DNA of 64,000 nt from Euphorbia lathyris. Taxonomy: Eukaryota > Streptophyta > Magnoliopsida > Malpighiales > Euphorbiaceae. A model generated the notes under the pieces. The model was not told the DNA's origin and did no database searches. It was given only the letters and a program-made list of their open reading frames with translations. The first letter of the stretch is position 1, and every line of letters begins with the position of its first letter. The translations under genes were made by a program, and so were the position numbers. The DNA is taken from the NCBI RefSeq assembly GCF_963576675.1, contig NC_088911.1, positions 134,171,929 to 134,235,928 of the forward strand. Direction: 5' to 3'. This document shows, one piece after another, positions 34,440 to 45,600 of the stretch.

Positions 34440-35250
34440 GCAACATAAATAATGCTATATGTCTTGCTCATATCCAATTTGAAAGCACTAAAACATTTCT
34501 TACTCCGCTCCATACATTTGAGCTTGTGTAAGACCTCATAAGCAACAATTATGTTATACAAAATTGAACAACCTCATAAGAAAACAGTTTGAGAGTCTGA
34601 GATGATAAAACGGAGAATCTTAACATGTTTTCCAACATCTTAGAAATAATCTTAAAGAGTACATTACATAGAGCAATAGGCCTCAAGTCAGTTATGTGTT
34701 CTACATCTTCTTTCTTAGGAATTAACATAATCAAACTACCATTCAATCTAGCACGTAAAGTAGATGAATGATAGAAATGTAAGGAAAACTAACATCCTCA
34801 TCTATAGTGTTCCAGAATCTCTAATAAAAGGATTCAGACCATTGGGCCTTGTGCTATTGTCTAGGTGCATAAAGAAACAAGCCAACTTAACCCCCTTATA
34901 AGAGAAAGGGAGCTCTTAATTTTAAAGAGCAATTATCTTAGAATGCACAAAGGAGAGAATATCGACTCCTGAACTTCCATTGTTGCTAAATGTTATTGAA
35001 GTAGTCAACGAGTATGTTCTCAAGCCCTGACCTCGAATTGCACCGATCCCCATCAGAATTTATGAGATGAGAAAATGAGTTATTCCTCTAACGGGCTGAA
35101 AATGCTTGGTGTTAGAATCCACATCTTAAAGCCAGAAGAGTTTGGGCCTCTATCTCCAGGAATCGTCTTTCAGTTGAAGGATCCTTGAATAATTAGTAGT
35201 GAAAAATATGTATTTCCACCAACTACTTTATAAGAGTCCGATAAGAAAAA
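34440..35250 (-). pseudogene. L1-like LINE reverse-transcriptase fragment
   Basis: On the minus strand, with stops and shifts: FWLKDVDSNTKHF (35080-35130), a degenerate 'P-D-K-S-P-G-P-D-G' region near 34850 (LNPFY, RFWNTI), then NGSLIMLIPKKEDVEHITDLRPIALCNVLFKIISK (34590-34745), all in the order of plant L1-type RT. Endonuclease and the catalytic DD region are missing. Confidence 0.75.
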
Positions 35251-36222
35251 CAGATAAATGGCATGCCCTGGGGTTTGCGTATGCCACATACATGAGGATT
35301 CTGAGCTGAAACTACCGTAACTTGAGTAGTGCAAAGACATTTCCCACTTTCTATGAGCTCATTCGGGTTCATAGACGTAGTGTGATTTTTTTATTTGAAA
35401 CTGTTATTAGTAATTCACGTATTACAGAGATTTGGGCTCAAATTAGGTTCGAAGGATGTATTCTATGGATTGTATTGGACATAGTGGAGGTGTTTGTGTG
35501 CTTTATAAGCTCTCTTAGTACTGTAGTTTGTTGTCTTTCTCTACAAATCATATTGATCTTCAGATAAACAATTATGTGAATAAGAGTTGGAGCTTTACAA
35601 ACTTCTATAATTGCCCGGAGCGTGCTCGAATACGGGCTTCTTGGAACATTCTTTCATCGTTGGTCGGGGCATCTTCACTGCCTTGGGCAATGATCAGTGA
35701 CTTTAATGATTTACTTCCGCATTTTGATAAAAAAATGGCGTCATTGAACATTTGAACTCGTGCATCAATGGCTTCAGGGTCATAGTTTTTTCTTATGGTC
35801 TTTTTGATCTTCCTGTGACATGGTATCCTTATACATGGATTCGACACCATGGCAAACCAGATGAGGTCCAAGAAAAATTGGACCATGCTCTCGTTTCTGC
35901 TTTTTGGTTAGCTTAGTTTCCTCTTCGGTCCTGTTATAATTCATTTGCCCTTATTTCAGACCACTCTCCGATTGTTCTACAAAACGAGATTCCAGTCTCC
36001 TTTACGCCTAATATGGCCTTTATGTTTGAGTCGAAATTGTTTCGAGAGTTGGGGCTCAATGATGTTATTACCATGTCTTGGGGTGGTTCTGCTAATTTGG
36101 AGTTGCTGGACAAATTCAAATGTCTTACTAACTATCGCATTGGGACACAGTTTAAATGTTAATTTCAAAAATGCAGTGAATGAGTGTAATGGGCGTTTAG
36201 ACTAGCTTCGGGACCATTCGTC

Positions 36223-36266
36223 GGAGGTGGAGGTGGAGGTGGAGGTGGAGGTGGAGGTGGAGGTGG
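36223..36266. repeat. (GGAGGT)n microsatellite in the LINE
   Basis: Seven units of GGAGGT inside the former endonuclease-RT linker, a later slippage expansion. Confidence 0.9.
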
Positions 36267-39019
36267 CCAAGTTCGAGGTTGTTAAGGGGAAGTTGGTAAC
36301 ATTGTTGGTCCAGGAAGAGGACCATTAAAGACAACAATCTATTTTTTTTGGGGCTCCACGATAGCGAGTCTAATACTCATTTTTCACCCTTTCATTGGTA
36401 GGAGGAAGCAAAATATGATCAACAAATGCTAGGTCCGAAGCGGGGTTAGGTGTTGGATTTCGATGGTCTTTGTTTTGGTTAAAGATTATTTTCAGCATCT
36501 CTTTTTGAGTAGTCAGAGCAACTTTCATCAAATTACTAATCTTATTCAAGCCAAATTTTCACTTTAGGATAATGAGTTCTTCCTGACGCCTTTTCTCTAA
36601 AGATGAATTTAAATGTGCTTTGTTCCAAATGTATCCTGATAAAGCTCCTGGGCCCGAAGGGTTCAACCCGAGGTGTTTTCAAATATTTTGGCATGTCTTG
36701 GGTTATGATATTTTTGCAGAGGGTCTGAAGTGGTTGACACAAGGTACTTTTGCAACAGGTCTCAATTATAATGTCATTACTTTAAATCCTAAATGTGTTA
36801 ATCTGGCTTCTATGAAAGATATAAAACTAACTGCCCTTTGCAATGTGACTTATAAGGTAATCTCCAAGGTTGTTGCTAATTGCTTAAAACATATTTTACC
36901 TAGTATTATTTCATAATCCGAGTATGCTATCAAGGGCAAGACTATTAATGATAATGTGCTTATTGCCTTTGAGATGCTCCATATTATGAAAAATAATGTC
37001 AACAAAAAGTCTGGGGAAGTAGCTCTGAAAATTGATATTAGTAAAGCCTATGACTGGGTACACCAGAATTATTTACAGGCTCTCATATGAAGTTAGGTGG
37101 ATTTGATGATGCTTTGTATCTCTACTATGAAGTATTTTGTTTAGGTTAATTCTCAACTTGTGAGTCCTATTGTTCCGGAAAGAGGGCTTTATCGAGGCGA
37201 CCTGCTTTCACCTTATCTTTTCTTATTATGGATTGAGGGGTTGACTGATTTGCTCCATGATGCGAAGCTCCGTGGAACCCTTCACGGTTGCCAGGGGCGT
37301 GGTGTCCCTTTTATCACTCACTTTCTCTTTGCCAACGATGTCGTCCTATTTTTTAAAGCAACTATAGATGGGAGTCGAACTATGAAAGGTATTTTACAAA
37401 CTTATGCCGAGGCTTTGAGTCAAGCAATAAAATATGATAAGTTGGGGGATCATGTGTAGCAATAATGTAGCGGAGGAGCTTGTATGTGGAATTTCTTCCA
37501 TTCTTGTGGATTGTAATCCCATAAATACCGATCGGTATTTGGGCCTTCCTTATTTAGTTGGTTGGAAGAAGCACACAATTTTTTCCATCCTTAAGGATCG
37601 TATGTGGCAGAAGATTCAGAAGTGGCATGATAAGCCTTTATAAAAAGCCAAAAGAGCATTCTGATTATGTTGCATGACAAGATATTCATGTGTACTTTAT
37701 TGGTGTTTTTCTCTTGCCCACTTCTACAACTAAAAGGCTTCCAAGGAATGCTTAATTCTTTTTGGTGGAGAACTAAGAAGAATGAGGTGAGGTCTATTAA
37801 CTTGTTAGCCCGGGAGAAGCTATGTGTTCCAATGTCCCATGGGTTTAAATTTTCATGATTTCACTGCCTTTAACCTGGCAATATTGGGTAAACATGGATG
37901 TCGTTTTATGTGTGATCCAAATTTGTCTCGCTAGTAGAGTTTTTAAAGCTAAATATTACCCCAATGGGGTTTTTCTCGAGGCCAAACTGAGTCATTCACC
38001 AAGTTTTATTTGGCAGAATATTTAGAGTTCCCAACTTTTCCTTTAGAAACGAGTTCACTAGAAAATTAGAGACGGGGCTTCCGTGAGTGTTTGGAAGGAT
38101 TCTTGGTTGAGGGATGTCCACAATAGGAGGGTTGTTACTCCTATGATTGAAAGATTGAAAGGTTTGAAAATGAGCGATGTTTTCATTCCAAACTTGTTGG
38201 ATTGGGATGTTGAGATGATAAAGGAGCTATTTACTCAACGGGATGTTCAAGAGATTTTGAAGTTGCCACTACGATGGGAGGGAGGGATGATACGTTGCTT
38301 TAGAATGTGAGTAAGTCAGGAATTTATATAGAGTATGCATCATATTGCTACTTGAGTTTCAACTACTAATAATGACTAGAGGGTGCTCGGGGATTAAAAG
38401 AAATTGTGGGATGTTGAGGTTCCTTACAAGGTACGTTATTAACTTATTTTGCATTAAGATTGGTTCAGGTCTGTTTACATCATCGCTTCAATCTCAGACG
38501 GAAGGGGGGTTGATCTCCCACATGTTTGTGGTCTGTGTAACGAAGACCTCGAGGATAATTGACATGTTTTCATTGATTGTGATTTTGCTAATTCTATTTG
38601 AACCGAGGCTGGGTTTGAGGGATATGCTTCGTGATAAGGTTGCAACATCTGATAGTTTTTCTAATTTTTTCTTCTCAATTATAAGTATTAGCTCGACTTT
38701 AACCGTTGGGAAGTTCCTCGTGTTGCTTTTGGGGATCTAGAGGAAGCGGAATGATAAATACTGGCAGCAGGTCATTGTTTCTAGTGATCGAACTGTTTTT
38801 CACACGGTGGAATGTTTATGTGACTAGTCTTATGCTCGACAGTTTCATCGTTCTTTTGCAGAATCTGCTGCTTCACCGTCTACTGTTTGCCAAATGTGGC
38901 ATGTTCCCCCCTACGCTTACACTTAAGTGCAACCTCGACATTGCCACATTTTCTTCTTCGTCTGAAGTGGGCGTTAGTGTGCTTCAAGACTCTAATCGTT
39001 CGTTTGTAAGGGGTAGAAT

Positions 39020-39775
39020 TGATAACTTGTGAAAAAATCCTTGATCAGAACACTTCCTTGTGAGGTACCGTTGGGTTTGGCCGGGGACACTCCGATGCTT
39101 AAGCCAGTAATGATCTTGAAAGAATAAACTATAAGCACAAAGTTGGGAATCAGAATGTGTATCTTGAATACCTCAGAGTGGGGGTATTTATACTAGATTC
39201 CATAACCATCAAAGTGGTGTACACAGTCCTTCATTCACTGCCCCTTTAATGTATTAATGATGCATTCTTTATGTCTGGCTGTTAATGCATTTATGGAACC
39301 ATTTAATGCTATTGATTATATCGGTTTCTTGGAAACGACTCAGTGGCTCCAAGGGCGAATCTATCTTGGAAGGCGTGTCTGTCCCAGCCTGGCGAATGTA
39401 GGTCCTTTATGGCGTATGGCATATGCCACTTCCTTAACTTTGGCGGATCTTGTCTTGCGGAGGTACTTTGTGCCAATTGATCATTCTATTTATAGATTAT
39501 GGATTTGCCCCAAGGATAATATCTCGATGTTATCAAATGGAGATATAGATGAACTGTCATGTCATTACTCATCTTTAATTGCTATTAATTCTTCATCAAT
39601 CCCATCATTTATCCCTGCATTAATTATCATTAATTGTCAGTAACCCCTTTTCTATAAGGAATATCTGTTTGTCATTATTTCTATTAAATTTTCGTTATTC
39701 CTCATTCTAGAATAATTTAGGTTGTTATCAAGAATGGACCAGATATAAGTAACCATCTTTCTGCATGAATGCGCG
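39020..39775 (-). repeat. Solo LTR inserted in the LINE RNase H region
   Basis: A 756-bp block with TG...CA ends (TGATAACTTG...TTTCTGCA), flanked by AGAAT and TGAAT (4 of 5 match). It carries CGTTGGGTTTGGCCGGGG and a minus-strand TATA box (TAGTATAAATACC read on the minus strand, 39185-39197), in the same arrangement as at 3644-4200. No internal retrotransposon genes are adjacent, so it looks like a solo LTR, probably Gypsy type. Borders are inferred. Confidence 0.6.
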
Positions 39776-40030
39776 ACTCTAGCGTTGTTAGAGGCTATTG
39801 AATGGGTCACTGTTGCATGAGCCGACGATGTTTGAATCAGACGCTCAACTTGTAGTGGATGTGGTTAACTCTTCTTTTGAAGATTTTATTTTCCGTGCAA
39901 AACCATCCTTCATCAACATGATTCCTATTTAGTCTGTTTTGTTCAACAATAAGCTAATGCGGTTGTTCATACTCTTGCTCAGAAATCACGTGTTTACTCA
40001 CATGACAATTTTTTTTTTGTCTTTTCATTA

Positions 40031-41125
40031 ATTCTATTTCTTTAAAAATATTAATTTAATATTTTATGATATTGTTTTGCAACAATAAGAATTTCTTTTA
40101 TTATTATTATAATTTAAGGAAAAATCCATAATATTGAATGTTTTGAGCAACATAGGTTGCATCGAAGCAGACCGTGTCAGGAACATATCGACTTTGAGTT
40201 GATGTCATTTTTGGGGGCAGTTCCATATTATTGCACTATTAAATCAGCTGTGGATTTCCTCAAAAAAATAAAAAATAAAAAAGTGTGGAAATACAAACAA
40301 AACAAAATAAAATACAAATACATTTTCTTTGAATTACCATTTAATTTATTGCAGCTTTAAAAGAGAGCAACAATAATGTTATATTTCATTCTAATCATTT
40401 GGTTAAATCATAATCAGATTAAATTTCAATTATTGTTGGACTTTCGGTTATGATTTATTATATCGAATAAAAAATAAATAAAGGAAAGATAATTTATAAT
40501 AGAGATAATATGCAAAAAGAATAAAAAATAAATATAGAAAAGATAGTTTATAATAAAGATAATATGCAAAAAAAAAAAAAAACCTCTAATGTTTACGGTA
40601 GCAATTTTACCTTAAACATTTAAAATAAAGCAATTTTACCTTATACCCTCAAACATTTAAAATAATGCAATTTTACCTTTTACATACTCTTTCTCTCGAT
40701 GAAGCTTTTCTTTTCTTTTCAATGAAATTATAGATGTAAAAAACCATGATTTCTTATTAGTCGAGCAATTTTACCCTAAAATTTATAAATTGGGTATTCT
40801 TTATTTTACACCAATTGCATATCAGTTTGTTTTAATTTTTTTCATATTTTCTATAATTTAATAATAGAATTGGAGATTAATATTTATAAATTTGGCGAAA
40901 TATTTTGAGTTTTTTTATCCAACTTGTATAATAGACTATATTTTTTAGTAATATTTTTATTTTTTTTTACGTCTAATCATATGTTTATGACCTGTTATTA
41001 ATGAGTGACAAAATGATTAATATGTGAAATATAGATGACAAGATTCATTACCGAGAAGACAGTTTGATAAAGTATAATTAATCAAAATTTAATATTATCA
41101 AATTGATTGACTAAACACTTAATAA
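40031..41125. other. AT-rich spacer with short repeats
   Basis: Beyond the LINE. 40590-40690 holds three spaced copies of GCAATTTTACCTT with AACATTTAAAATAA between them. No gene seen. Confidence 0.5.
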
Positions 41126-41134
41126 ATAAAAAAA

Positions 41135-42176
41135 GGGTTAATTACAAAAATGGGTCAAATAGGAAGCCATTTACATATTTAACCCATTTACTCAACCTAC
41201 TACATATCTAGACTGTTTTTGTGTGACTTTCCTATAATACCCCCAATCTTTCATCTTCCTCTTCCTCTTCCTTACGGTTTCATCTTCACCCAAAATGGCT
41301 CCTCCTCCTTCCACAAGTATCTAACCTGCAAAATCCGTTGTTGTTTGACGGCATTCTACAGCAACTCTTATTCCGGTGAGAGAAAAGGGAAGCGAACTTC
41401 GGTAGAGGAAAAACGAGTGGGCAATTTTAGGGCGAACGACGGTAAGAGAAGGTGAACGACGATAGAAGAAGGTGAACAGTGAGAACAAAGAAGAGGAAGA
41501 ATGCGAACAGACGGTAGAAGAAAGTGAACAGTGAGAGAAAAGACGAGGAAGAAGGCGAACAACAGAGAAAAGGGAAGAAAAAGGGCGATTTTAGAGTGAA
41601 CGACAACCTCGTTTCGTGAGGCGGAAGATTGGAAAACGCAGAGAAAATGCGTAATTCTATAAATCTCACTGAATTATTGTTGGTGTATTCATTTATGTTC
41701 TGTTTTTTTTTGTTAAATAATGTTAGAATCCGTTGTTGTTTGCCATTTTTTGTTATATATCACTTAGCGAATTTTGTTAAAAGCACATCCAGACTTCGCA
41801 TATGCTAACTAAAATCATCAACTAAACCAAACATTCGCTTCGCAGGCTTCGCATATGCTAATTAAAATCATCAACTAAACCAAACATTAACTTCGCAGGC
41901 TTCGCATATGCTAACTAAAATCATCAACTAAACCAAACATTAGCTTCACAGACTTCGCATATGCTAACTAAAATCATCAACTAAACCAAACATTAGCTTC
42001 ACAGGGTTCGCATATGCTAACCTCTGCGAAGTCAGACGGGAGGAAGACAGCCGCGCGTAAATATTGAGGGTATTATGGGAAAGCCACGCAAAATCAATCT
42101 AGATATGTAGTAGATTGAGTAAATGAGTTAAATATGCAAATGAGCCTCTCATTTGACCCAGTTTTGTAATTAACCC
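41135..42176. mobile_element. Non-autonomous MULE-like element with ~110-bp TIRs, TSD ATAAAAAAA
   Basis: Ends GGGTTAATTACAAAA...TTTTGTAATTAACCC, with inverted similarity continuing for about 110 bp (TGGGTCAAAT, ATATTTAAC, CATTTACTCAA, CTACTACATATCTAGA, AGGAAAG/CTTTCC region). The 9-bp TSD ATAAAAAAA is perfect (41126-41134 and 42177-42185). Interior: a purine-rich stretch of AGAAGAAAGTGAACAG-like repeats (41400-41600) and a 53-bp tandem repeat. No transposase. It lies about 520 bp upstream of the PLD zeta start codon. Confidence 0.8.
41791..42021. repeat. 53-bp tandem repeat within the MULE-like element
   Basis: About 4.3 copies of a unit starting ACTTCGCATATGCTAACTAA and ending ACATTAGCTTCACAG, with a few substitutions. 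Confidence 0.9.
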
Positions 42177-42185
42177 ATAAAAAAA

Positions 42186-42698
42186 TTAAGATTAATTTGA
42201 ATGGTTAAAAACTTCAAACCGTTTGAATTAGATTTCGAGTTCGAGTTTAATATACGCAGAAAACCGAAAGAGAATTCATCTAAAATGTGTTTAACCGAAG
42301 ATATCCGAGAAACTATAAAAAAATAAATATAAAAAATATTTTATAAAAATTAAAATAAAAAAGATGATACACTTCACAATGCTTCTTCCGTTTTATTTTT
42401 TGTTTTTGTAATAAATGTATTTTGGATTCATAAAATAATTGCAATTTGGAAATTAAAATAGAAAGTTTTTTTTTTTTTGAATCTATAATGTGTTGAAAGC
42501 TAAGCATAGAACCAGAATTCAAAGCTACCGAATTTGACGTATATCAATTGTAGAAGAAGAAGGAAGAAGAAAAACCGACCTAATTTTTGTATTTTCTCCA
42601 AAAAAAACTTCATAGGTTTGACGATCGTCTACAATTCTTCTAATTAGATCCCAAATTCCTTCCAATTGTTATTTAATTTCTTGTTTTTGATCCGACCA
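42186..42698 (+). promoter_or_regulatory. Upstream region and 5' leader of PLD zeta
   Basis: AT-rich, with a T10 run at 42469-42478 and a possible TATA-like TATAAAAAAATAAATATAAA at 42315-42335. The leader before the ATG contains GAAGAAGAAGGAAGAAGAAA (42554-42573). No clear core promoter can be fixed. Confidence 0.35.
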
Positions 42699-45600
42699 AT
42701 GGCCTCGGCGGAGCAGTTAATGGCCGGTAGCAGTGTTCCCCGTTATGTACAAATGAAACCAGAGCCGTCCACACCTCCTCCTCCTCAACAGCAACAGTCA
42801 TCGATGATTTCGTCTTTATTTTCTTTCGCTCAGGGCGTTACTCCGGAGTCCTCTTGGATTTTTGACGAGTTGCCCACGGCTTCCATTGTTTCTGTATCTA
42901 GACCTGATCCAGGCGATATTACTCCGGTGCTTTTATCTTATACAATCGAGGTTCAATACAAACAGGCATGAATTCTTCTCCTCTGTGATCTCTTAATGGT
43001 TCAATTTGGATAAGATTGAAATCAAATTCAAGTTTTAATGGTTCAATTTGGATATTCATTAGTATTTTTTGGATGCTGAGAATTTTCTGAGGGGAAAGCT
43101 AAATCAGAATTTAGCTATGTGATTGTAATGAGGAATATTTCCCACTTGGAGTATGTACGTTACACTCTGCTTGTTTGTGCTGCATTTTGAAATTACAATT
43201 TCTGCCATTTTAAGTTGAATTTGGCTTTCAATTATCATTCTGCTGACGTCTTTATTTGTAAATTTGATTGGTTGCTATCTTTTGGTATGAACTGTATAAT
43301 AACTATTTGGATTTTTAACAAATTGGTACATTTTGACCTTTTTTTCATAAATAAAATATTATTTTGTTCTTTTCTTCACCAGTTTAAGTGGCAATTATTG
43401 AAGAAACCAGCACAAGTATTCTATTTGCACTTTGCATTGAAAAGACGAGCCTTTTTTGAGGAAATTCATGAGAAGCAGGAACAGGTGTGCTAAAAGACTC
43501 CACCTGCAAACTTATGGTTTCAATCTTCTACATGTTTTATGTTATTTAGATTTTGTTTTAGAAAGGTGTGTGGTTTTGATGTACTTCCCATTGGGACATT
43601 ATATTAAAGGTTAAAGAATGGCTTCAAAATCTAGGAATAGGAGATCATGCACAAGTTGTGCACGATGAAGATGATCCTGATGATGACCCTATTCCCATCC
43701 ATACCGAGGAAAGCGCTAAAAACAGGTACTATTGCAACATGTTAAGATGGATGTGCAAAAGGAATATGTTATGTAATCTTGTAGTTCTTATAAGTTAGTA
43801 TTTTGTTCAGAAATGTTCCATCAAGTGCTGCTTTGCCAGTTATTCGCCCTGCCTTGGGGAGGCAGCATTCCATTGCCGTAAGAGCGAAGGTTGCAATGCA
43901 AGAATATTTGGACAACTTTTTAGGAAACTTGGATATTGTCAACTCCCGAGAGGTATCGCTAGACTCTCTCTCTCTCTCTAAAAAAAGCTTGTGATGCTTA
44001 TTTTATTGTGTGTCAGATATTCTGGAAGTTACATTTGTGACAATGATTATTCTAGTCCTCACGCAGATTGCATCTCAGGCATTCTGTTTCATAGATTATA
44101 TATTATTGTGGCACGAGTAAGTACTGAAATTACTTATGGTAATGAAGTCTAGGAAAATGCCTACTCCAGCCTTTTCTACTTAAATTATCTATAAGTTGGT
44201 ATGTATCTTGTTGTTCTTGTTGCATCATCTTCCTTAATTCTGCACGGACTGCGACATTATTGACTACCATGTAACTGCCACTCACGACAAGTTGAAGTTT
44301 TCGTAAAAGAGTCAACCCTGTGCTAATCTTACTAACTGTCCTCATTATTTTTGCTTATATATCTCTTTTTCTATTCTTTTTTTAATGGATCATTAAGCCA
44401 TTATAATTTGGGATCTAATTTGAAAACTGAAGGCTAGCTTTTCTTAGTTCCATCTTCTATAATTCTATTAAATTCAACCATTTGACCATCTAATTGTCGC
44501 ACTATATATTTTATGTTTGTATTTCAAATTAATTGAAGTTGTTTAAGCAGAAAATCATGTACTTGGCTTTTGGTTTAAATTACTATAATTGTTTTGCTGA
44601 CTAGATGACTTTATTCCGCTACTTTGTTTTTTTTTAATCTTTATTTTTATTTTTTTGGTCATATTTTATCTGCATTTAACTCTTGACATGTAGCTCAAAT
44701 TGCTGTTATGCCTTTAATCCGCTACTTTGTTTTTTATTCTTTTTGTCATGTTTTGTCTGCATTTAACTCTTGATCTGTAGCTCAAATTGCTGTTTGTGTT
44801 TGCATGGGCCCAGAGTTGTTAAAGGCGCGCCTGACGCAAGGCACAGAGGTTAGCGCCTCTACAGGTGTGAGGCGGGGGATGTCAGCCAGGCGCGCGCCTT
44901 AGTGCGCCTCGCGCCTTGACTCAAGTCGCTCCTAGGCACTGTTTTAGGGGTTTTGAGGGTTTTTTCAGCTTCTAATCACATCCATAGGAAATCTTTAGGA
45001 TTAAGGGCTCAGATTAAATTAGAAAAAGAAATAAAAAGATGATGATGATGATGACTATGATGAGATTGATAACCTTGAGGGAGAATATGATGATGGAGGA
45101 GATGAGAGTGATGATGGTGACTTTGATGATGAATAGGGACTATAAAGACTAAAGAGTTTACTAGTCTTGCTTGAAGAAAAGTAGTTATTATTCTGTTAGT
45201 TAATAACTTAGTGTTGAGTTAAAGTTGAACTTTGGTCTTTAGTTTCAGATTTAAATTTTATTCTGAATTATAATTCTGTTTGAGTAGTTAATTAGAATTT
45301 ATCTCATGCATTTTATGACTAATATTGTTGTTATTTGATTATTTATGTCATGTTAGAAATGTTAAGGGTTGTTATTTATAATTTTATATATTATTTTGTT
45401 TTGGTGCGCCTTGTTGCATGAGCCTTGCGCCTAGGCTCCAGGACCCCTTTACGCCTTAGTGCGCCTTGCGCCTTTCACAACTATGCATGGGCCTTCCTGT
45501 CCATGTGACCTGCTGATGAACTATGTCAATTTGTGGATGGTCCTTTGAACTAAGGCCTAATATACAAATAACCCCTGAACTTGTCCAAATGTTGCAACTG

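Larger units (their letters stand above)
35300..40030 (+). pseudogene. L1-like LINE: endonuclease, RT, zinc-binding and RNase H, decayed
   Basis: Read left to right with many stops: endonuclease (FYELIRVHRRSVIFLFET 35345-35400; PWAMISDFND 35680-35705; FALISDHSPI 35940-35975), RT fingers (MYPDKAPGPEGFNPRCFQIFW 36625-36690; LTALCNVTYKVISK 36830-36870), palm (HFLFANDVVLFF near 37320, where FADD reads FAND, losing one catalytic Asp), GLPYLVG region 37540, zf-RVT-like WKDSWL 38085 and an RNase H part (LKCNLDIATFSSSSEVGV near 38920; FVRGRI at 39000; LALLEAIEWV 39790; ADDV/ANAVVHTLAQKSR at 39955). The RNase H part is interrupted by the LTR at 39020-39775. Dead element. Confidence 0.8.

Noticed and set aside
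39257..39643. A 128-codon plus-strand frame
   Set aside because: Lies entirely within the solo LTR; no conserved protein pattern.
41368..41669. Phe/Leu/Ser-rich minus-strand frames
   Set aside because: Reverse reading of a purine-rich repeat block in the MULE-like element.
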